A model generated the notes under the pieces. It had not been told where the DNA came from. It searched no databases and was given only the letters and a program-made list of their open reading frames with translations. Source: Perognathus longimembris pacificus (Eukaryota; Chordata; Mammalia; Rodentia; Heteromyidae). Taken from it: a stretch of DNA of 64,000 bases. Made by a program: the position numbers and the translations under genes. Positions 24,681-37,105 of the stretch are shown piece by piece. The stretch covers positions 20,114,073-20,178,072 of the forward strand of contig NC_063181.1 of assembly GCF_023159225.1 (NCBI RefSeq). The letters run 5' to 3'. Each line of letters starts with the position of its first letter. The stretch's first letter is position 1.

Positions 24681-25590
24681 AATATATCACAAGAATAAAT
24701 ATGAAACACATTCTTCAATACAGATAACACTTCAATATAATACTATCCTAAATGAATAACAAATCAGAATATGTAAAAATAAAAATACCATAAGAAGAAT
24801 CCATAGAAATACACATTATCAATATTTTAAATGGCTACATAAGAATAAATATAAATGTCTAACAACATTGCAATTATTAACATCATACATTGTTATAGAT
24901 TGTCTCACATATTGACAAATTCTCACTAAAGTGATTGATAAGAGAAAATCACCTTAGGGTTAGAATTAAAGTTAAGGCTTAAGTTTAATTAAATTTAACT
25001 TAAATTTCTTTTGAAAAATATATTTAGCAATGTTTAAAAATTTTACTTTTCTAAAGGAATCATTTTAATATAACCAAAATGAATAAGTGAATACAGGAAT
25101 GAAACTAAACTCATATGTGTATGGACTGGAGACAACATTCCAATCCTGACACATAGTAAATAGGCAGAGGTATCTGTATAGAGACCACACCTACAGATAT
25201 CAAAACTCTTAAGATAGTGCACTTTCCTCAGAACCACGCTTAGAGGTGTGAGAACAAGTACATTGCCTTCACAAGAACAATTTCTGGTTGAGACGATTCT
25301 CAACACTCCATTTGCTTCTAAAAAAAAAAAAGAAAAGTGAACAGGATTTTTAAACTGATATATTTATTGGAAAGTATGTAAATGATGTTCAGATTAAAGA
25401 AATCACTTGCTTTGCAAACAAGACAAAGACTATCAAGCAGAGTTTACTAGATTCAAACACAAATTTCTAAAAGAATGGATTTGTACATAATTCTTTGCCT
25501 AAAAAAAGAACATATATTAGCTTGCATCAGAGTACCAGCCCTTTCCACACATAAAGTCACAAATAATTCTGGCACAGTGAAAAAAGAAAA
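24681..25590. other. unique DNA, no gene seen
   Basis: Nothing recognised; an A-run at 25320-25335. Confidence 0.5.
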
Positions 25591-25621
25591 AACAACAACA
25601 GCAACAACAACAACAACAACA
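25591..25621. repeat. (CAA)n microsatellite
   Basis: About 10 CAA units with one GCA interruption. Confidence 0.9.
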
Positions 25622-25885
25622 CCCCTTAGAACTGTCAAATCTGTATGAGAAAGCTAAAAGAGTGGTGTACTTTCACATGTGGAATGCTGGCAACAGGACT
25701 ATACTTTCCATCATAAATAAATTGCACATCCAGTTGCATATATGTGGTTTTTCCTTATACATTGAAAGAATGAATAACATAGGGCAAAACTCCACAAACA
25801 CAGAAACAAGGCACACAGTAGCTTATCTGGAACAGAATCACCCAATTACACCACCATTATTTCTTATAAATCATTCAGTTAGAAG

Positions 25886-25887
<2 letters not shown>

Positions 25888-25945
<58 letters not shown>
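25888..25945. repeat. (GT)n microsatellite
   Basis: About 28 GT units with one TTT interruption at 25925. It produces a false Cys-Val open frame (25662-25949). Confidence 0.97.
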
Positions 25946-25946
<1 letters not shown>

Positions 25947-27194
25947 TAAGCATGCTTACAAAATCTACTTTTTGGCTATTATCAAACATAAACCTTTTGA
26001 GGTCACTAACAGGTACAGCTTAGTGCAGATTTTTTGCTACCCCCAGGAATCTTAAGTTTTGTTTTTGTTGTTTAAGAAACATTGAGGAAGAATACTGTAA
26101 AATGTTTTCCCCAAGGTGATGTTGGAGAGTTGTTGCCACTATCAACACACCTTTCTTAAGGGAAGAGTTAATTACAGAGGGGAGGTTGTCTTAACTTTCA
26201 CAGATCTTGAAGAAAATGTTGGAAAGTCACCAATCCTGGGAGAAGAAATATAAACAAATGAGTGAGCTGAGTATACAAATGTGCTGACCTGAACTGAGTA
26301 AAAAGAACCTAGCTGGGCTGAACATTGCATATGAAGAAGGGAAAAAGAACACTTGGGACTCTCACACCACAGTGATCCTAATTATAATTTAGGCCTGAGA
26401 CTTTTTGGAACATCTAATGACAACAAAAAAGCCATCTTTATACAACCAAAATCCGTTAAAATGACATCTGAAAATTCACTGGAGATGGATGTATTGGTAC
26501 ATTATTGGTACATCCATTTTTTTTGTTTACCTGAATAACCCTTTCACCCAATATACAATTTGTGGTTTATAATACTTTTATTTCAAATTTCTAAATAGTA
26601 GATCATGTTGCTTTCAGAGGAATTATGTATTATTATTTGAACAAAGTTCTCATACATTTATTTCATTCTCTTTTGATGCTTACAAAGTTACTTTAGGTTT
26701 ATCTTCCATTGTATGTACTTAGACTTATGGCAAATTTGAGAAGTTTTCAAGCATTATCTCTGTGAATACATGCTGCACTAAGTCTATGGTCTCATCTCCT
26801 TCTGAGACCTTAACGGTACAAAATCATACAAAATTTTAACCTTCCTTCACTTACTGTTTTCAAGTAACCAATAAATGTCATCTTTGAAAAAAGAAAACAG
26901 CATTTTCACTTTGTTTTTCCAATTTGGTAAGTTCCCTTTACTCTGCTCACTCTCACCTCTTCAGTCTTGGGGGACATTTCTGAATTATTAATTAGCCCAT
27001 TCTGGGAGGCTTTAGTTTTGATTATACCACTCCACAGGACTGCATCTCAAAGTAGTTATTTATAAAAATGATTTCTATGGTCTTGCTGAAAGTTTTATAT
27101 CATTTCTTACTTGAGAGGAATTCTCATCATTGCTTCAGTGTTTTATGAAAGCTACTTTAAAATCTTATGTGATTTTCCACTGTTTGCATCCATT
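25947..27194. other. unique DNA, no gene seen
   Basis: AT-rich, nothing recognised. Confidence 0.5.
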
Positions 27195-27505
27195 GTAATG
27201 GGATATGTCAAAGTCATGGATTTGGCATCCACACAATCAACCAAAATTTTGATCTAAAACACAGTCTATGTTGAATTTTCCAGTTTTTTTTGTTCTTATT
27301 CTCTACAAAGAGAACAATATAAAAGTAATTATCATAGCATTTTCATTGTTTCAGGTATTGTAAGTAGTGTAAAGATGACTTATAGTCTATCAGTAGATAG
27401 GCAGAGATTATATGCAAAGACAACGTGATTTTATGTAAGGGATCCAAACATTCAGCAGTTGGGAAATAGTTGTTGATGTGGATCCTGTATATGGAGGTTG
27501 ACTTG
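27195..27505. mobile_element. ancient DNA-transposon-like relic
   Basis: The stretch GTCATGGATTTGGCATCC...ATTTTCCAGTTTTTTTTG...GTATTGTAAGTAGTGTAAAGATGAC...CCTGTATATGGAGGTTGAC has the layout of a mammal-wide repeat whose ends read, in intact copies, as inverted forms of a CCCTCCGTAT-like terminus. I recall this as a Tigger-type element but cannot confirm the family. Heavily decayed, noncoding. Confidence 0.4.
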
Positions 27506-27539
27506 AGTTTTAGAATGACAGGAAATTTTAGTTATCTAT

Positions 27540-28560
27540 GCTGTCCATTTTGGCTGTTGCATTGGGGGGAAGAATTGGGTACTACATGATTGTATTATTT
27601 TACCATGCATTTTCTGACCTATTTTAAGGACCTTGATTGTTCATGGTATTTTTATTTTCTTAGTCTGTGTTATGTTGGTTTGTCTGCTTCATTTGTTTGT
27701 TACCCCTCTGTTCCCTGCTAATGCACTCTGAAGGAATCTCAGTATGCTCCCTTGGGACTGGATACTGTCTTTGCATAGTGAAACATGTCATTGGCTCACA
27801 AAGACATCTCACTGGCTCACAAAGACAAACCATTCTCCAACCTGGACCACTGTTTCTAGCAATATTTTCTCTTCCTGGTGTTGCCAACTCCTGTAGTGTT
27901 TCTGGCTTTAGGAAGAGATCCAGGATTGGTGAGATACCTTTGCCAATGGCAATTTGTTGCTCATGATGTCTCTTTGGCTGTGAGGAGAGAGTCACAGTCC
28001 TTTCATCATAAAGTCAAATGCTCCTAGATGGTAGTCTCCAGTTGGCTCCTGGTCTTGTTTATTTTATTTTTTTTTTTGGCGGGGGGAGAGGGCAAGAATC
28101 TCAGGATAAGGGGCAGCGACTATTCAGGTCTGGTGCTTACTGAGGCAAGATTCCTCTTGTAGAGGTCCGCAGTCATCCTCAGACAGTGGCTGATGAAGAT
28201 TCTCAAGGCGGGAAGGCAAAGAACTTTAAACTGAAACTTTGAGCCCATCTTGACAGTGAGTCCTGCACTGAACTTCTATTGGGAGTGCTTGACTCCTGTA
28301 GTGAGAGTTTAATTGAATTCCTGGGAGAAATGAGCTTAGATTCCTTTGTTCTGTTGCTTACCTGGTATTCAAGAACCCTGGGGTCTTTGTTGCTTTCTGC
28401 TATTGATTGTGGAGTAACACAAAGCTTGTTTTTCTCCAGTTCTTCAGTATCTATCCAGTTTATTTTCCTTTCACCCCACTTCAGAGTTTTTCTTTCATTG
28501 TGTCTTGCATTATTTTGAGTATTTGTAGTTGAGTTTAGCAGGAAGCAGCAGAGAGGCAAA
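27540..28560 (-). other. unidentified 1-kb stretch, higher GC than surroundings
   Basis: This block is clearly less AT-rich than its flanks. It contains long open frames on both strands: minus 28559-28203 (118 codons, polar, with KTLKWGERKINWIDTEELEK) and minus 27995-27660 (111 codons), each with a shadow on the plus strand. On the minus strand an A-rich run AAAAAAAAAATAAAATAAAC lies at about 28056-28075. No domain is recognisable. It could be an old retroposed or LINE/ERV-derived segment. I do not recognise it and assign no function. Confidence 0.35.
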
Positions 28561-29399
28561 AAAAAGTCTATGGTGGCTGTACCAACAATATTTCAGATAA
28601 AAATATGACAGTAATTTGCCTTAGCCTTTCTAAATTATTCCTTTGTTTAAGATTTTGACAAATTACTTATTACCTACTCTTAGCTAGAACTTAGGGCTCT
28701 TCTGTTTTTGCCACATCTAATGTTTAGTATAGATGCTTTCAAAGTTTTGGAAGTTAGTTCACCCATTCTATCTCGTTCCCTTCAACTGGCATTTATGCTG
28801 CTGAAGGAAAACATATTACAGGCCTGGAACTAATCTAAACATTTCCTCCTGCTATTTCTTTTCCCTAGGAAATACATTAGTGCATTATTCTAGTTCAGAA
28901 AAAAAAATTATGAACTCACAGTAATTCTAATTTTCTTGGCCTCCTAACTGGCTAGAAGACTAGAAAACCCTTTTCATCTCCTTGAAAATGATTTGCCTCC
29001 ATTAATTGTTGGGGAAGAATATATCACTGAAATGATTCTGTATGTTTCCCTCCAGGTTCTACTAATGAACACATACAATGAAAATGAACACATGTTCATC
29101 ATTTTTTTGGAGACCCAAAGTAACTTCCATCAATTTAAAAAACATATGTTTTAATTGGATTATACAATTTTGTCCTATTCCAAGGAAGGTAACCTAAATG
29201 TTTGACCATTTGGCTCAAATTCAAATTGGAATTTGTCTATAATGTGTTTTTACTCATCCTTTCAGTTCCCTGATAAAAAGTAAAAAAGAAAAGAATATTT
29301 TTTTTGTCTTTTCTCTAAATTCTATTTCATACATATCTGTATTTGTAAGTGTATGTATATAATTTTCCTTTTAAAATTATAAGTAAACTTTTTTTTCTT
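28561..29399. other. unique DNA, no gene seen
   Basis: Nothing recognised. Confidence 0.5.
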
Positions 29400-29632
29400 T
29401 TCTTCATTTTGTTGGTCATGGGTCTTGAACTCAAGGCCTGGGCACGGTTCCTGAGTTTTCTACCTCAAGGCTAGCATTCTACGACTTTGAGTCACAGTGC
29501 CACTTCCGGGATTCTGCTGGTTAATTTGAAATAAAATGTCTCAAGGACTTTTACGCCTGGGCTGGCTTTGAACCCTAATCCTCAGATCTCTGCCTCCTGA
29601 GTACCTAGGATTCCAGGCATGAGCCACCAGCA
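29400..29632 (-). mobile_element. B1/7SL-like plus Geo dimeric SINE
   Basis: Plus-strand order: T-rich tail, CTTGAACTCAAGGCCTGGGC, CTCAAGGCTAGCATTCTACG, GTCACAGTGCCACTTCC (Geo half); then GGTTAATTTG linker, GCCTGGGCTGGCTTTGAACC and CTCTGCCTCCTGAGTACCTA, GGCATGAGCCACC (B1-like half). Confidence 0.8.
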
Positions 29633-30389
29633 ATCGACTTAAAATTTTCTTTTTAAGGGAAAAAACCTAATTATGTTTTTCACTTGTGTAAATTCGTAAG
29701 GCAATGATGTGATGTAAGTTTTGCATTAGATCTAGTCACTGAATTTTTATTGGTGACAAAATGTAATGTTTTAGCACCTAAAAATGGTGTGTGTAGAACA
29801 GGAAGTATTATGTAAATATCCTGGAATGATCACTACAATATAGGTAATAGTAAAATAATAATGTTTTTTCCACATGTACTTAGATTGAGTTCTTTCAAGA
29901 GGAGGTATAATAGGATTCTTAAAATCTGATATATTAATTTACTATTTAGGAAGAAATATATTGCCTGGAAATTGGCGGATGTTTGAAAAGCAAAGTAGGT
30001 ATGACTCTAAAGCTACGTAGAATGACTTTAACATAGATAAAAGCTCCAGAGGTGATTCTAATTTAATTTGAAGGGAAGAATTTTCTAGACAGAGGAAAAA
30101 TGAAAAAAGTGAAAACCAAAGCTATGCTCTAAGTTTTCTCAAAATCAATAGAATTTTCTGAACTTTGAAAGTAAATTTAAGTGTGCGAATATACATCTTC
30201 TTGTATTTTTAGCCCTAAAATTTAGACTATATTAAAGATCAAATATTGTTTACTAGTCTTAACCACACAAGACTGTAAATACTAAATAACTCAGTAGCTC
30301 TCTCCTTTTACCTATTTGTCCTTTGAATAAAGGATTGCAAATTTCTCCTGTAATCATGAAGTTTTGTTTCTGTGGGTAGCCCTGTTTTC
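29633..30389. other. unique DNA, no gene seen
   Basis: Nothing recognised. Confidence 0.5.
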
Positions 30390-30617
30390 CTTACCCAATT
30401 TTTACTACCCTTTCACACCTCCCCTCCCATTTTCTCCTGTCCTTTCCCCTCCCCCTCCTCTCCAGTAGTCCTTCCCTCTCCTTCTTTTCTTTCTTCCTTT
30501 ATCTTCTTTCCTCCCTTCTTTTCTCCTCCCTCCTCTTTCTTCCATTTCTCCCCAGCCATCTTTTAATTTCCTATTCTATTTACTTCTCCTCATCATCTTC
30601 ATACTCTCTCTCTCTAC
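30390..30617 (-). repeat. polypyrimidine tract (about 210 bp)
   Basis: Nearly pure C/T on the plus strand with few purines. The 64-codon open frame inside (30372-30566) is Ser/Pro/Phe-rich for this reason only. Confidence 0.85.
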
Positions 30618-31197
30618 CCTTAATTTAGAATGTTTGGTATAAAGGTTAACTTTCTCTGGAACTCCCATTCACTTTATTATTGACTCTGAATCCCTTATCT
30701 TTTTCCATTGTCTTGGCAAATGGTCAGTCTATATATTCTTGAAGGTCCATTAAAGAAACCAGGTCACATGACCTCTATTTGCATAGAACAAATGGAAAAG
30801 AAAAATATTCAATTTCTTTTTTTTTTTCAATTTGACTTCATTTCTTACACAGCTTTCCTCCTTTATGACTAATGCATTTCTTAATGTGTGCTGGATAATG
30901 CAAGTATTAATTCTGTTTCTGAAGTTAAATAACGAATCCATTAGAGATCAAACTTCCTCATGTATTTTTAATCCGCAGTATGTATTAATACAGTGTCCCT
31001 TAATGGCTGCTGATAAAAATAATTGTTAAGGTTGAGAAAAAAAACTAAAAAATATTGTATGTCTTTAATTCTCATGAACTTAAGAAATCAGTGTTGAATT
31101 TGGTTTGTTTTTTTCTTTCTTTCTTCTACTCTTTTCACTCTCACTGATATTAGTATATAATACATTTATTGCATATAATTTTACATTACATAATGTG
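30618..31197. other. unique DNA, no gene seen
   Basis: Nothing recognised. Confidence 0.5.
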
Positions 31198-31530
31198 TCA
31201 GGCATGGTTGTGAATACCAGTAATCTCAATTACTCAGAAGTAGAGCATGGGTAACTCACAATCCTAGGCTAGCCAAAGAAAAAGTTAGCAAGTATTCAAA
31301 TCAACCAGTAAGTCAGATATGATGGTATCTTTCTTCAATCTGTGCTACATGAGAGGTAGAGGTCCAGGCAGGCTCTGGACAAAAAACAAAGAAATAAACA
31401 AACAAAAATTAAGAATCTATGTGAAAAATAACATAAGCAAAATGCTAGTGACATGGCTCAATTGGTTAAGCATCTACCTAGAAAGTTTGTCTCTAAGTTC
31501 AAACCCCAGCCACAGCCCCCAAATAAATAA
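31198..31530 (+). mobile_element. composite old SINE: B1-like plus ID-like
   Basis: Starts B1-like (CAGGCATGGTTGTGAATACC, TAATCTCAATTACTCAGAAG, CCTAGGCTAGCC). A middle part repeats a related layout, and 31440-31520 is ID-like (ATGCTAGTGACATGGCTCAA ... AGTTCAAACCCCAGCC). Order and divergence suggest an old multimeric SINE or neighbouring insertions. Confidence 0.5.
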
Positions 31531-32524
31531 CATCTAAGCACATCTTTGTATGGACCATATTGATTTATGTTTGTATTCTAAGATTTTATTAGTTAGATTT
31601 TAATTTCTAGTGCTTACTTTGCCTGGTTTTATTTTTCAATTGTAAGTTATTTGTCTTGTTTTCCTTGTTGAACATTAAATTACTTGAGAAAGATTGAAAC
31701 TCTTTAACTTCATTTGCAAATCTTTATAACAATTAAAGGGCTAGTCTAGGGTGACAACACTCTATAAGTTCAAATTGATCTGTTTATTAAGTGCCTGTCT
31801 CTAGAAACAAGAGGATGGTGGATATTAAACAACAAAATTATACTCTTTCCCTGAACGGTAACTCAAAATTACAAAAACACTACCACAGTCAATTTCTTTG
31901 TACTGTACTATTTAACTCCTGAAAAATATAATTTTCCTTTGGAACAACTTATATTTCGCTATTATCTTAGAGAGAGTACCTATGTAAATTTGAGACTAAA
32001 ACATTCCTGTATGTTTTCCAGAAATAAACACAAGTTCCAAAATTCAAGTGCTTTATTAGGAAGCCACATGGAATGAACTCTGATACAAATATTATAAGTT
32101 CGAATGCATTTCAGTTTTCTTTCATGTGCATTCATAAACCTTAATACTAGTTAACTAATAACAATGGCAAGTTCATTCATATTTTCTGGAGTTTATCCAC
32201 ATTCAAAAGTTGTGTACTCAATGGTCATACTCATCAGTGCAGTCATTTATTCAACATTGGTTCTTTGTTCCAATTGAGTATTTGCTCTAAAATAGATTTA
32301 TTAGCTAATAGGTTAAACAATCATACCTCCCACCAATTAGTTTCTTCACTTGTTACAAAATTTCTAATAAACCCCTATACTAATATATGAATTCTCATCA
32401 TATTCATCATAAATTTTTAAAACTCTATGAGAATTCTGTATTTGGGGGAAAACAAGTAAGACCTTGTTTGAGAAGTATAAGAGTAAGAAATAGCAATGAT
32501 TATGTTTTTAATTCTACATGGTAG
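31531..32524. other. unique DNA, no gene seen
   Basis: Nothing recognised. Confidence 0.5.
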
Positions 32525-32925
32525 TTAAAGTGATATGTCAACTCAATTTAGGAGCTACCCAGGTCTTTGATCACACATTAATCTGGGTATGTTTGTGAAG
32601 ATATCTCTGTATGAAATTAACCTTTGAATCAGGAAATAAACTAAACAGATTGTCCTAACGTAAGTAGGCTGTACCTAATCAGTTGGAGACCTAGAAAGAA
32701 CAAAGAATCTACATGAGAAACTCACTTGACCACTTTGAACTTGAGATATTATTTTTACTTTTGTTTGACCTCAAACTGTTTTGTGTTTTCATGGCTGTCA
32801 ACTTACAGACCATTTATACAAATATTATTTTATCCAACTATTATAAATTATGCTTACAGGAAAGTTCAGGAATTATTGATATAGATTTAACAGGTTGGTA
32901 GATTCATATTGAATATCACTCAAAG
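32525..32925 (+). mobile_element. ancient mammalian LTR-like/MER-type relic
   Basis: The motif series ATGTCAACTCAATTTAGGAG, TTTGATCACACATTAATCTG, TTGTGAAGATATCTCTG, TAAACAGATTGTCCTAACG and AATCAGTTGGAGACCTAG has the order of a widespread mammalian interspersed repeat that I recall but cannot name securely. Heavily decayed. Confidence 0.4.
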
Positions 32926-32929
32926 ACCT

Positions 32930-33215
32930 ATGTGTTAAATGATTGTTTGATCCTCAGGGTATTAGAATGGAAGTGTTGGATTATTTGAGATGTTGAACCT
33001 CTGGGGTAGTCCTTTGGTCACTGGAGTATAACCTAAAAGCAAAAAGTTAAATCTCAACTCCTTTTTTTGTCTTTACTTTTCTTCTTCTTTTGCCATCTAG
33101 CAGTATAATGAGCTGAAAGTCCTAAACTTATGAAGCAAAATAAACCTTTTTTCATTATAAGCTAGTTCTCTTTCATATTGTGTTATAGTGACAGAAAGCT
33201 GACTAGTGCAAAAAC
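32930..33215 (+). mobile_element. MaLR-type LTR relic
   Basis: The 3' part GAGCTGAAAGTCCTAAAC ... GCAAAATAAACC ... CATATTGTGTTATAGTGACA, GAAAGCTGACTAGTGC matches the ending of mammalian MaLR (ERVL-related) LTRs, with an AATAAA signal and the typical GTTATAGCAGCAGAA-like terminus. The 5' part carries GGTATTAGAATGGAAGTG, also typical. No internal region is attached. Confidence 0.5.
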
Positions 33216-33708
33216 TTCCTGATAAAAAATTGGATATATCAAACTTCTAGAAACATTTATGGTATAAAAATACTCACCTTTATTTTACCTAAAAACAAGT
33301 GCTAGTTTCATAGCTATGACTTTTTTTTTATAAAACATAATACTTCTAAAACTTTACTTCATTAACAATATATGCATCTTTTAAATATCACCTCAATATT
33401 ATACAAGATATAATTTATTTGCAGGTTAACATTGTATCTTCTCAAAATTTATTGCATTAAGATAACTATAGCCACATAAACTATCAAGAAAACATCTCTA
33501 AATGCAGAAATACTATACTACGAATTTTAGTATATGGTGAATCAAAAGTGTATCTTCAAAAGTCTCCCTGAAAAACGTCAACAGTTTTATTTGCTTTACC
33601 AAATATTTTAAAGTTTCCAAGAAGGGAAAATATAAGAAAAAGGCTCTATTAAAGAATAGGTTCCCAAGGCACACCTTGTCATGTTGTAGAGTGTGTTTAA
33701 TAATGGAC
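33216..33708. other. unique DNA up to the L1 target site
   Basis: Nothing recognised. Confidence 0.5.
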
Positions 33709-33724
33709 AAAATAATCACTCTTC

Positions 33725-34391
33725 CGTCATTCCATGTATTATGTCTGATCACAGTGGATTAAAGGTAACCTTCAATAACAACGGTTACCACAGAGGCTAT
33801 ACACATTCTTGGAGGCTAAACCCCACACTGTTATCCAACACTTGGGCCACAGACCAAATTAAAGATGAAATCAACGAATTCATAAGCCACAATGACAATG
33901 AAAATACATCACAAAGAAACCTATGGAACACAGCTAAGGCAGTACTGAGGGGAAAGATCATTGCCTTCAGCACTCACATTAAAAGAATGGAAGCAGAGCA
34001 GGTGAATAACCTCACGATGAAACTAAAACAACTGGAGAAACAAGAAATGACCGAATCTAAAATGACTAGAAGGAGAGAGATCACAAAGATTAAAGAAGAG
34101 ATAAATCTGATTGAAAATAGAAAGACCATTCAACAAATAAATAAGACTAAAAGCTGGTTCTTTGAGAAAATAAATAAAATTGACAGACCCCTCGCAAGAC
34201 TTACAAAAAATAGAAGAGAAGAGACTCATATATGTAAAATCAGGGACTCCACCGGAAAAATTACAAGTACACACAATATTCAAACAATCATAAGGAGCTA
34301 TTTCCAGAACCTCTACTCAGTAAAAAGCAATACTTTTACAGAAATGGATCAATTCTTAGAGAAGTATGAACTGCCCAAACTGAACCAATAA
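33725..34391 (+). pseudogene. L1 ORF2, endonuclease end and linker
   Basis: Open to a TAA at 34389. It begins VIPCIMSDHSGLK, the last catalytic block of the L1 endonuclease (the SDH motif, whose His is catalytic). It then has a coiled Lys/Glu-rich linker (KLKQLEKQEMTESKMTRRRE) and the WFFEKINKIDRPLARL segment before the reverse transcriptase. The stop replaces what should be a Glu codon after PKLNQ. Upstream codons from 33693 belong to flanking DNA. Confidence 0.88.
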
Positions 34392-34445
34392 GAAATAAAT
34401 CAACTAAATAAACCAATAACTTACAGTGAGATACAGGAGGTAATC

Positions 34446-34677
34446 AAGAACCTCCCTGGGGCTGGGGATATGGCCTAGTGGCAAGAGAGCTTGCCTCGTA
34501 TACATGAGGCCCTGGGTTCGATTCCCCAGCACTACATATACAGAAAACGGCCAGAAGTGGCGCTGTGGCTCAAGTGGCAGAGTGCTAGCCTTGAGCAAAA
34601 GGAAGCCAGGGACAGTGCTCAGGCCCTGAGCTGGCCCAGGACTGGCCAAAAAAAAGAAGAAAAAAAAGAACATCCCA
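34446..34677 (+). mobile_element. IDL-Geo SINE nested in L1 ORF2
   Basis: SINE core about 34457-34666: GGGGCTGGGGATATGGCCTA, B box GGTTCGATTCC, Geo half CAGAAGTGGCGCTGTGGCTC, A/G-rich tail. The host L1 sequence resumes as (A)AGAACATCCCAACAAAG, repeating AAGAACCTCCC at the left edge, so an 11-bp TSD with one mismatch. It is younger than the L1. A small deletion shortens CCTGAGTCCAAGGCCCAGG to CCTGAGCTGGCCCAGG. Confidence 0.9.
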
Positions 34678-35870
34678 ACAAAGAAAATCCCAGGCCCAGA
34701 TTGATTCACCAACGAATTCTACAAAACCTTTAGTGAGGAGCTAATACCAATACTCCTCAAACTCTTCCGAGAAATAGAAACAGAGGGAGAAATCCCAAAC
34801 TCATTCTATTAAGCTAATATCATACTCATTCCCAAACCAGGTAAAGACCCAACAAAAAAAGAGAACTACAGACCAATATCACTAATGAACACAGACACAA
34901 AGCTCCTCAATAAAATATTAGCTAACAGGATCCAGAAACTGATCAAGAAAATTATACATCATGACCAACTAGGCTTCATCCCACAGTCACAAGGATGGTT
35001 CAACATCCGTAAATCAATCAACGTAATTCACCACATAAACAGAACTAAAATCATGAATCACATTGTTATCTCAGTCGATGCCCAAAAAGCCTTTGACAAA
35101 ATACAATATCCATACTTATTAAAAGCTCTGGAGAGAATAGGAATAGATGCAACATTCCTCAAAACAAAAAAAAAAAAAGCCATATACAACAGACCAACTG
35201 CTAACATCATATTAAATGGAGAGAAACTTAAATCATTCCCCCTAAACTCAGGAACAAGACAAGGATGCCCACTCTCCCCACTTATTTTCAACATAGTGCT
35301 GGAATCCCTAGCCATAGCAATAAGGCAAGAGGAGGACATCAAAGGGATCCACATCGGCAAGGAAGAAATAACGTTATCCCTATTCGCAGATGACATGATC
35401 TTATATCTGAAGGACCCAAAAAACTCAGTCCCTAAACTCCTACATGTAATAAACCATTTTGGCAAAGTAGCAAGACACAAAATCAATCCACAAAAGTCAG
35501 CAGCTTTTCTGTACACCAGCAATATACAAACAGAAAAGGAAATTATGGAAACAATTCCATTTACAGTAGCCAAAAAAAGAATAAAGTACCTAGGGATCAA
35601 CTTAACCAAGGACGTGACGAACCTATTTAATGAAAACTATAAAAATCTAGTAAGGGAAATCAAAGAAGACACAAGAAGATGGAAAGGCCTCCCACGCTCA
35701 TGGGTAGGCAGAATCAATATAGTGAAAATGGCCATATTGCCCAAATTGTTATACAAATTCAATGCAATCCCTATCAAAATCCCAGTCACATTCTTCACTG
35801 AAATAGAGAAAGCAATCCATAAATTCATATGGAACAGCAAAAGACCTAGAAGCCAAAGCAATTGTAGGCA
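34678..35870 (+). pseudogene. L1 ORF2 reverse transcriptase domain
   Basis: Recognisable from PGPD-like codons after the SINE, through [19 protein letters not shown] and (open from 34885) [49 protein letters not shown] and [12 protein letters not shown]. The FADD box at 35382-35393 carries two of the polymerase aspartates. A TAA at about 34810 precedes this frame, and an A-run near 35868 shifts it. The A-run at 35167-35180 (KTKKKKAIY) looks like a small insertion. Confidence 0.92.
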
Positions 35871-37105
35871 AAAAAAAGCAGTGCAGGAGGTATCACAATA
35901 CCAGACTTCAAGCTCTACTACAGGGCCATCATAACAAAAACAGCCTGGTATTGGTATAAAAACAGATCGGAAGACCAATGGATTAGAATTGAAGATCCAG
36001 AAATAAAACCGCACTGTTACAGTCAGCTGATATTTGACAAAGGAGCTAAAGACATACAATGGAATAAACATAGCCTCTTCTACTACTGGTGCTGGGAAAA
36101 CTGGGCAGCCATACGCAGAAAACTCAAAGTAGACCCAAGCCTATCACCATGCACCAAGATCAACTCAAAATGGATCAAGGACCTCAATATCAGACCTGAA
36201 TCCTTGAAACTACTGAAGGACAGAGTAGGAAAGATGCTAGAATTTATAGGCACAGGAAGGAACTTCCTGAATATAGTCCCTGGGGCACAACAAATAGGGG
36301 AGAGACTTGACAAATGGGACTAGTACAAATTAAAGTTTCCGCACAGCTATGGACATAGCCACCAAAACAGAAAGACAGCCAACCATATGGGAAAGGATCT
36401 TTACGAGCACAGCAACTGACAAAGGCCTAATATCTGTCATCTACAGAGAACTCAAAAAACTAAGCCCCTCCAAGCCCAATAAACCAAGTACGAAATGGGC
36501 AAAGGAGCTAAAGAGAGACTTCACAAGAAATAAAAATGACAAAGAAACATATGAGGAAATGTTCAACATCCCTGGTCGTAAAGGAAATGCAAATAAAAAG
36601 AACCCTGAGATACCACCTCACCCAGTTAGAATGGCCTATACTCTGAACTCAAGCAACAACAAATGCTGGAAGGTGTGCGGGGGAAAGAGGAACCCTTCTC
36701 CATTGTTGGTGGGAGTGCAAATTAGTATAACCACTTTGGAGATCAGTATGGAGGTTTCTCAAAAAGCTCAATATAGACCTACCCTATGACCCAGCCATAC
36801 CACTCCTAGGCTTCTATCCTAAACAGCAAACCCCAAGATATCAAAAAGATCTTTGTACTTCCATGTTTATCACTGCACAATTCACAATAGCCAAAATATG
36901 GAAATAACCCAGATGCCCCTCCACAGATGAATGGATCCAAAAAATATGGGACCTATACACAATGGAATACTACATAGCGATTAGGAATGGTGAAATATTG
37001 TTATTTGCAGGGAAATGGTCAGAACTCGAACAAATAATGTTGAGCGAGACAAGCCTAGAACACAGAAAACAAAGGGACATGATCTCCCTGATACATGACT
37101 GTTAA
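35871..37105 (+). pseudogene. L1 ORF2 C-terminal domain
   Basis: After the frameshift the protein continues in other frames: [19 protein letters not shown], AWYWYKNRSEDQW, KWDxYKLKSF-like, then 36349-36789 (MDIATKTERQPTIWERIF ... HPVRMAYTLNSSNNKCW), LLHCWWECK-like, HPAIPLLGFYP-like, MFITAQFTIAKIW and the terminal ISLIHDC ending at TAA 37103-37105. The Cys/His-containing end region is present. Several frameshifts. Confidence 0.88.

Noticed and set aside
25662..25949. Protein ending in Cys-Val repeats
   Set aside because: Translation of a (GT)n tract with no support upstream.
34491..34733. Recurring open frame with SASLEQKEARDSAQAL
   Set aside because: The same peptide appears at 19.6, 34.5, 44.5 and 45.7 kb because it is IDL-Geo SINE sequence read in one frame.
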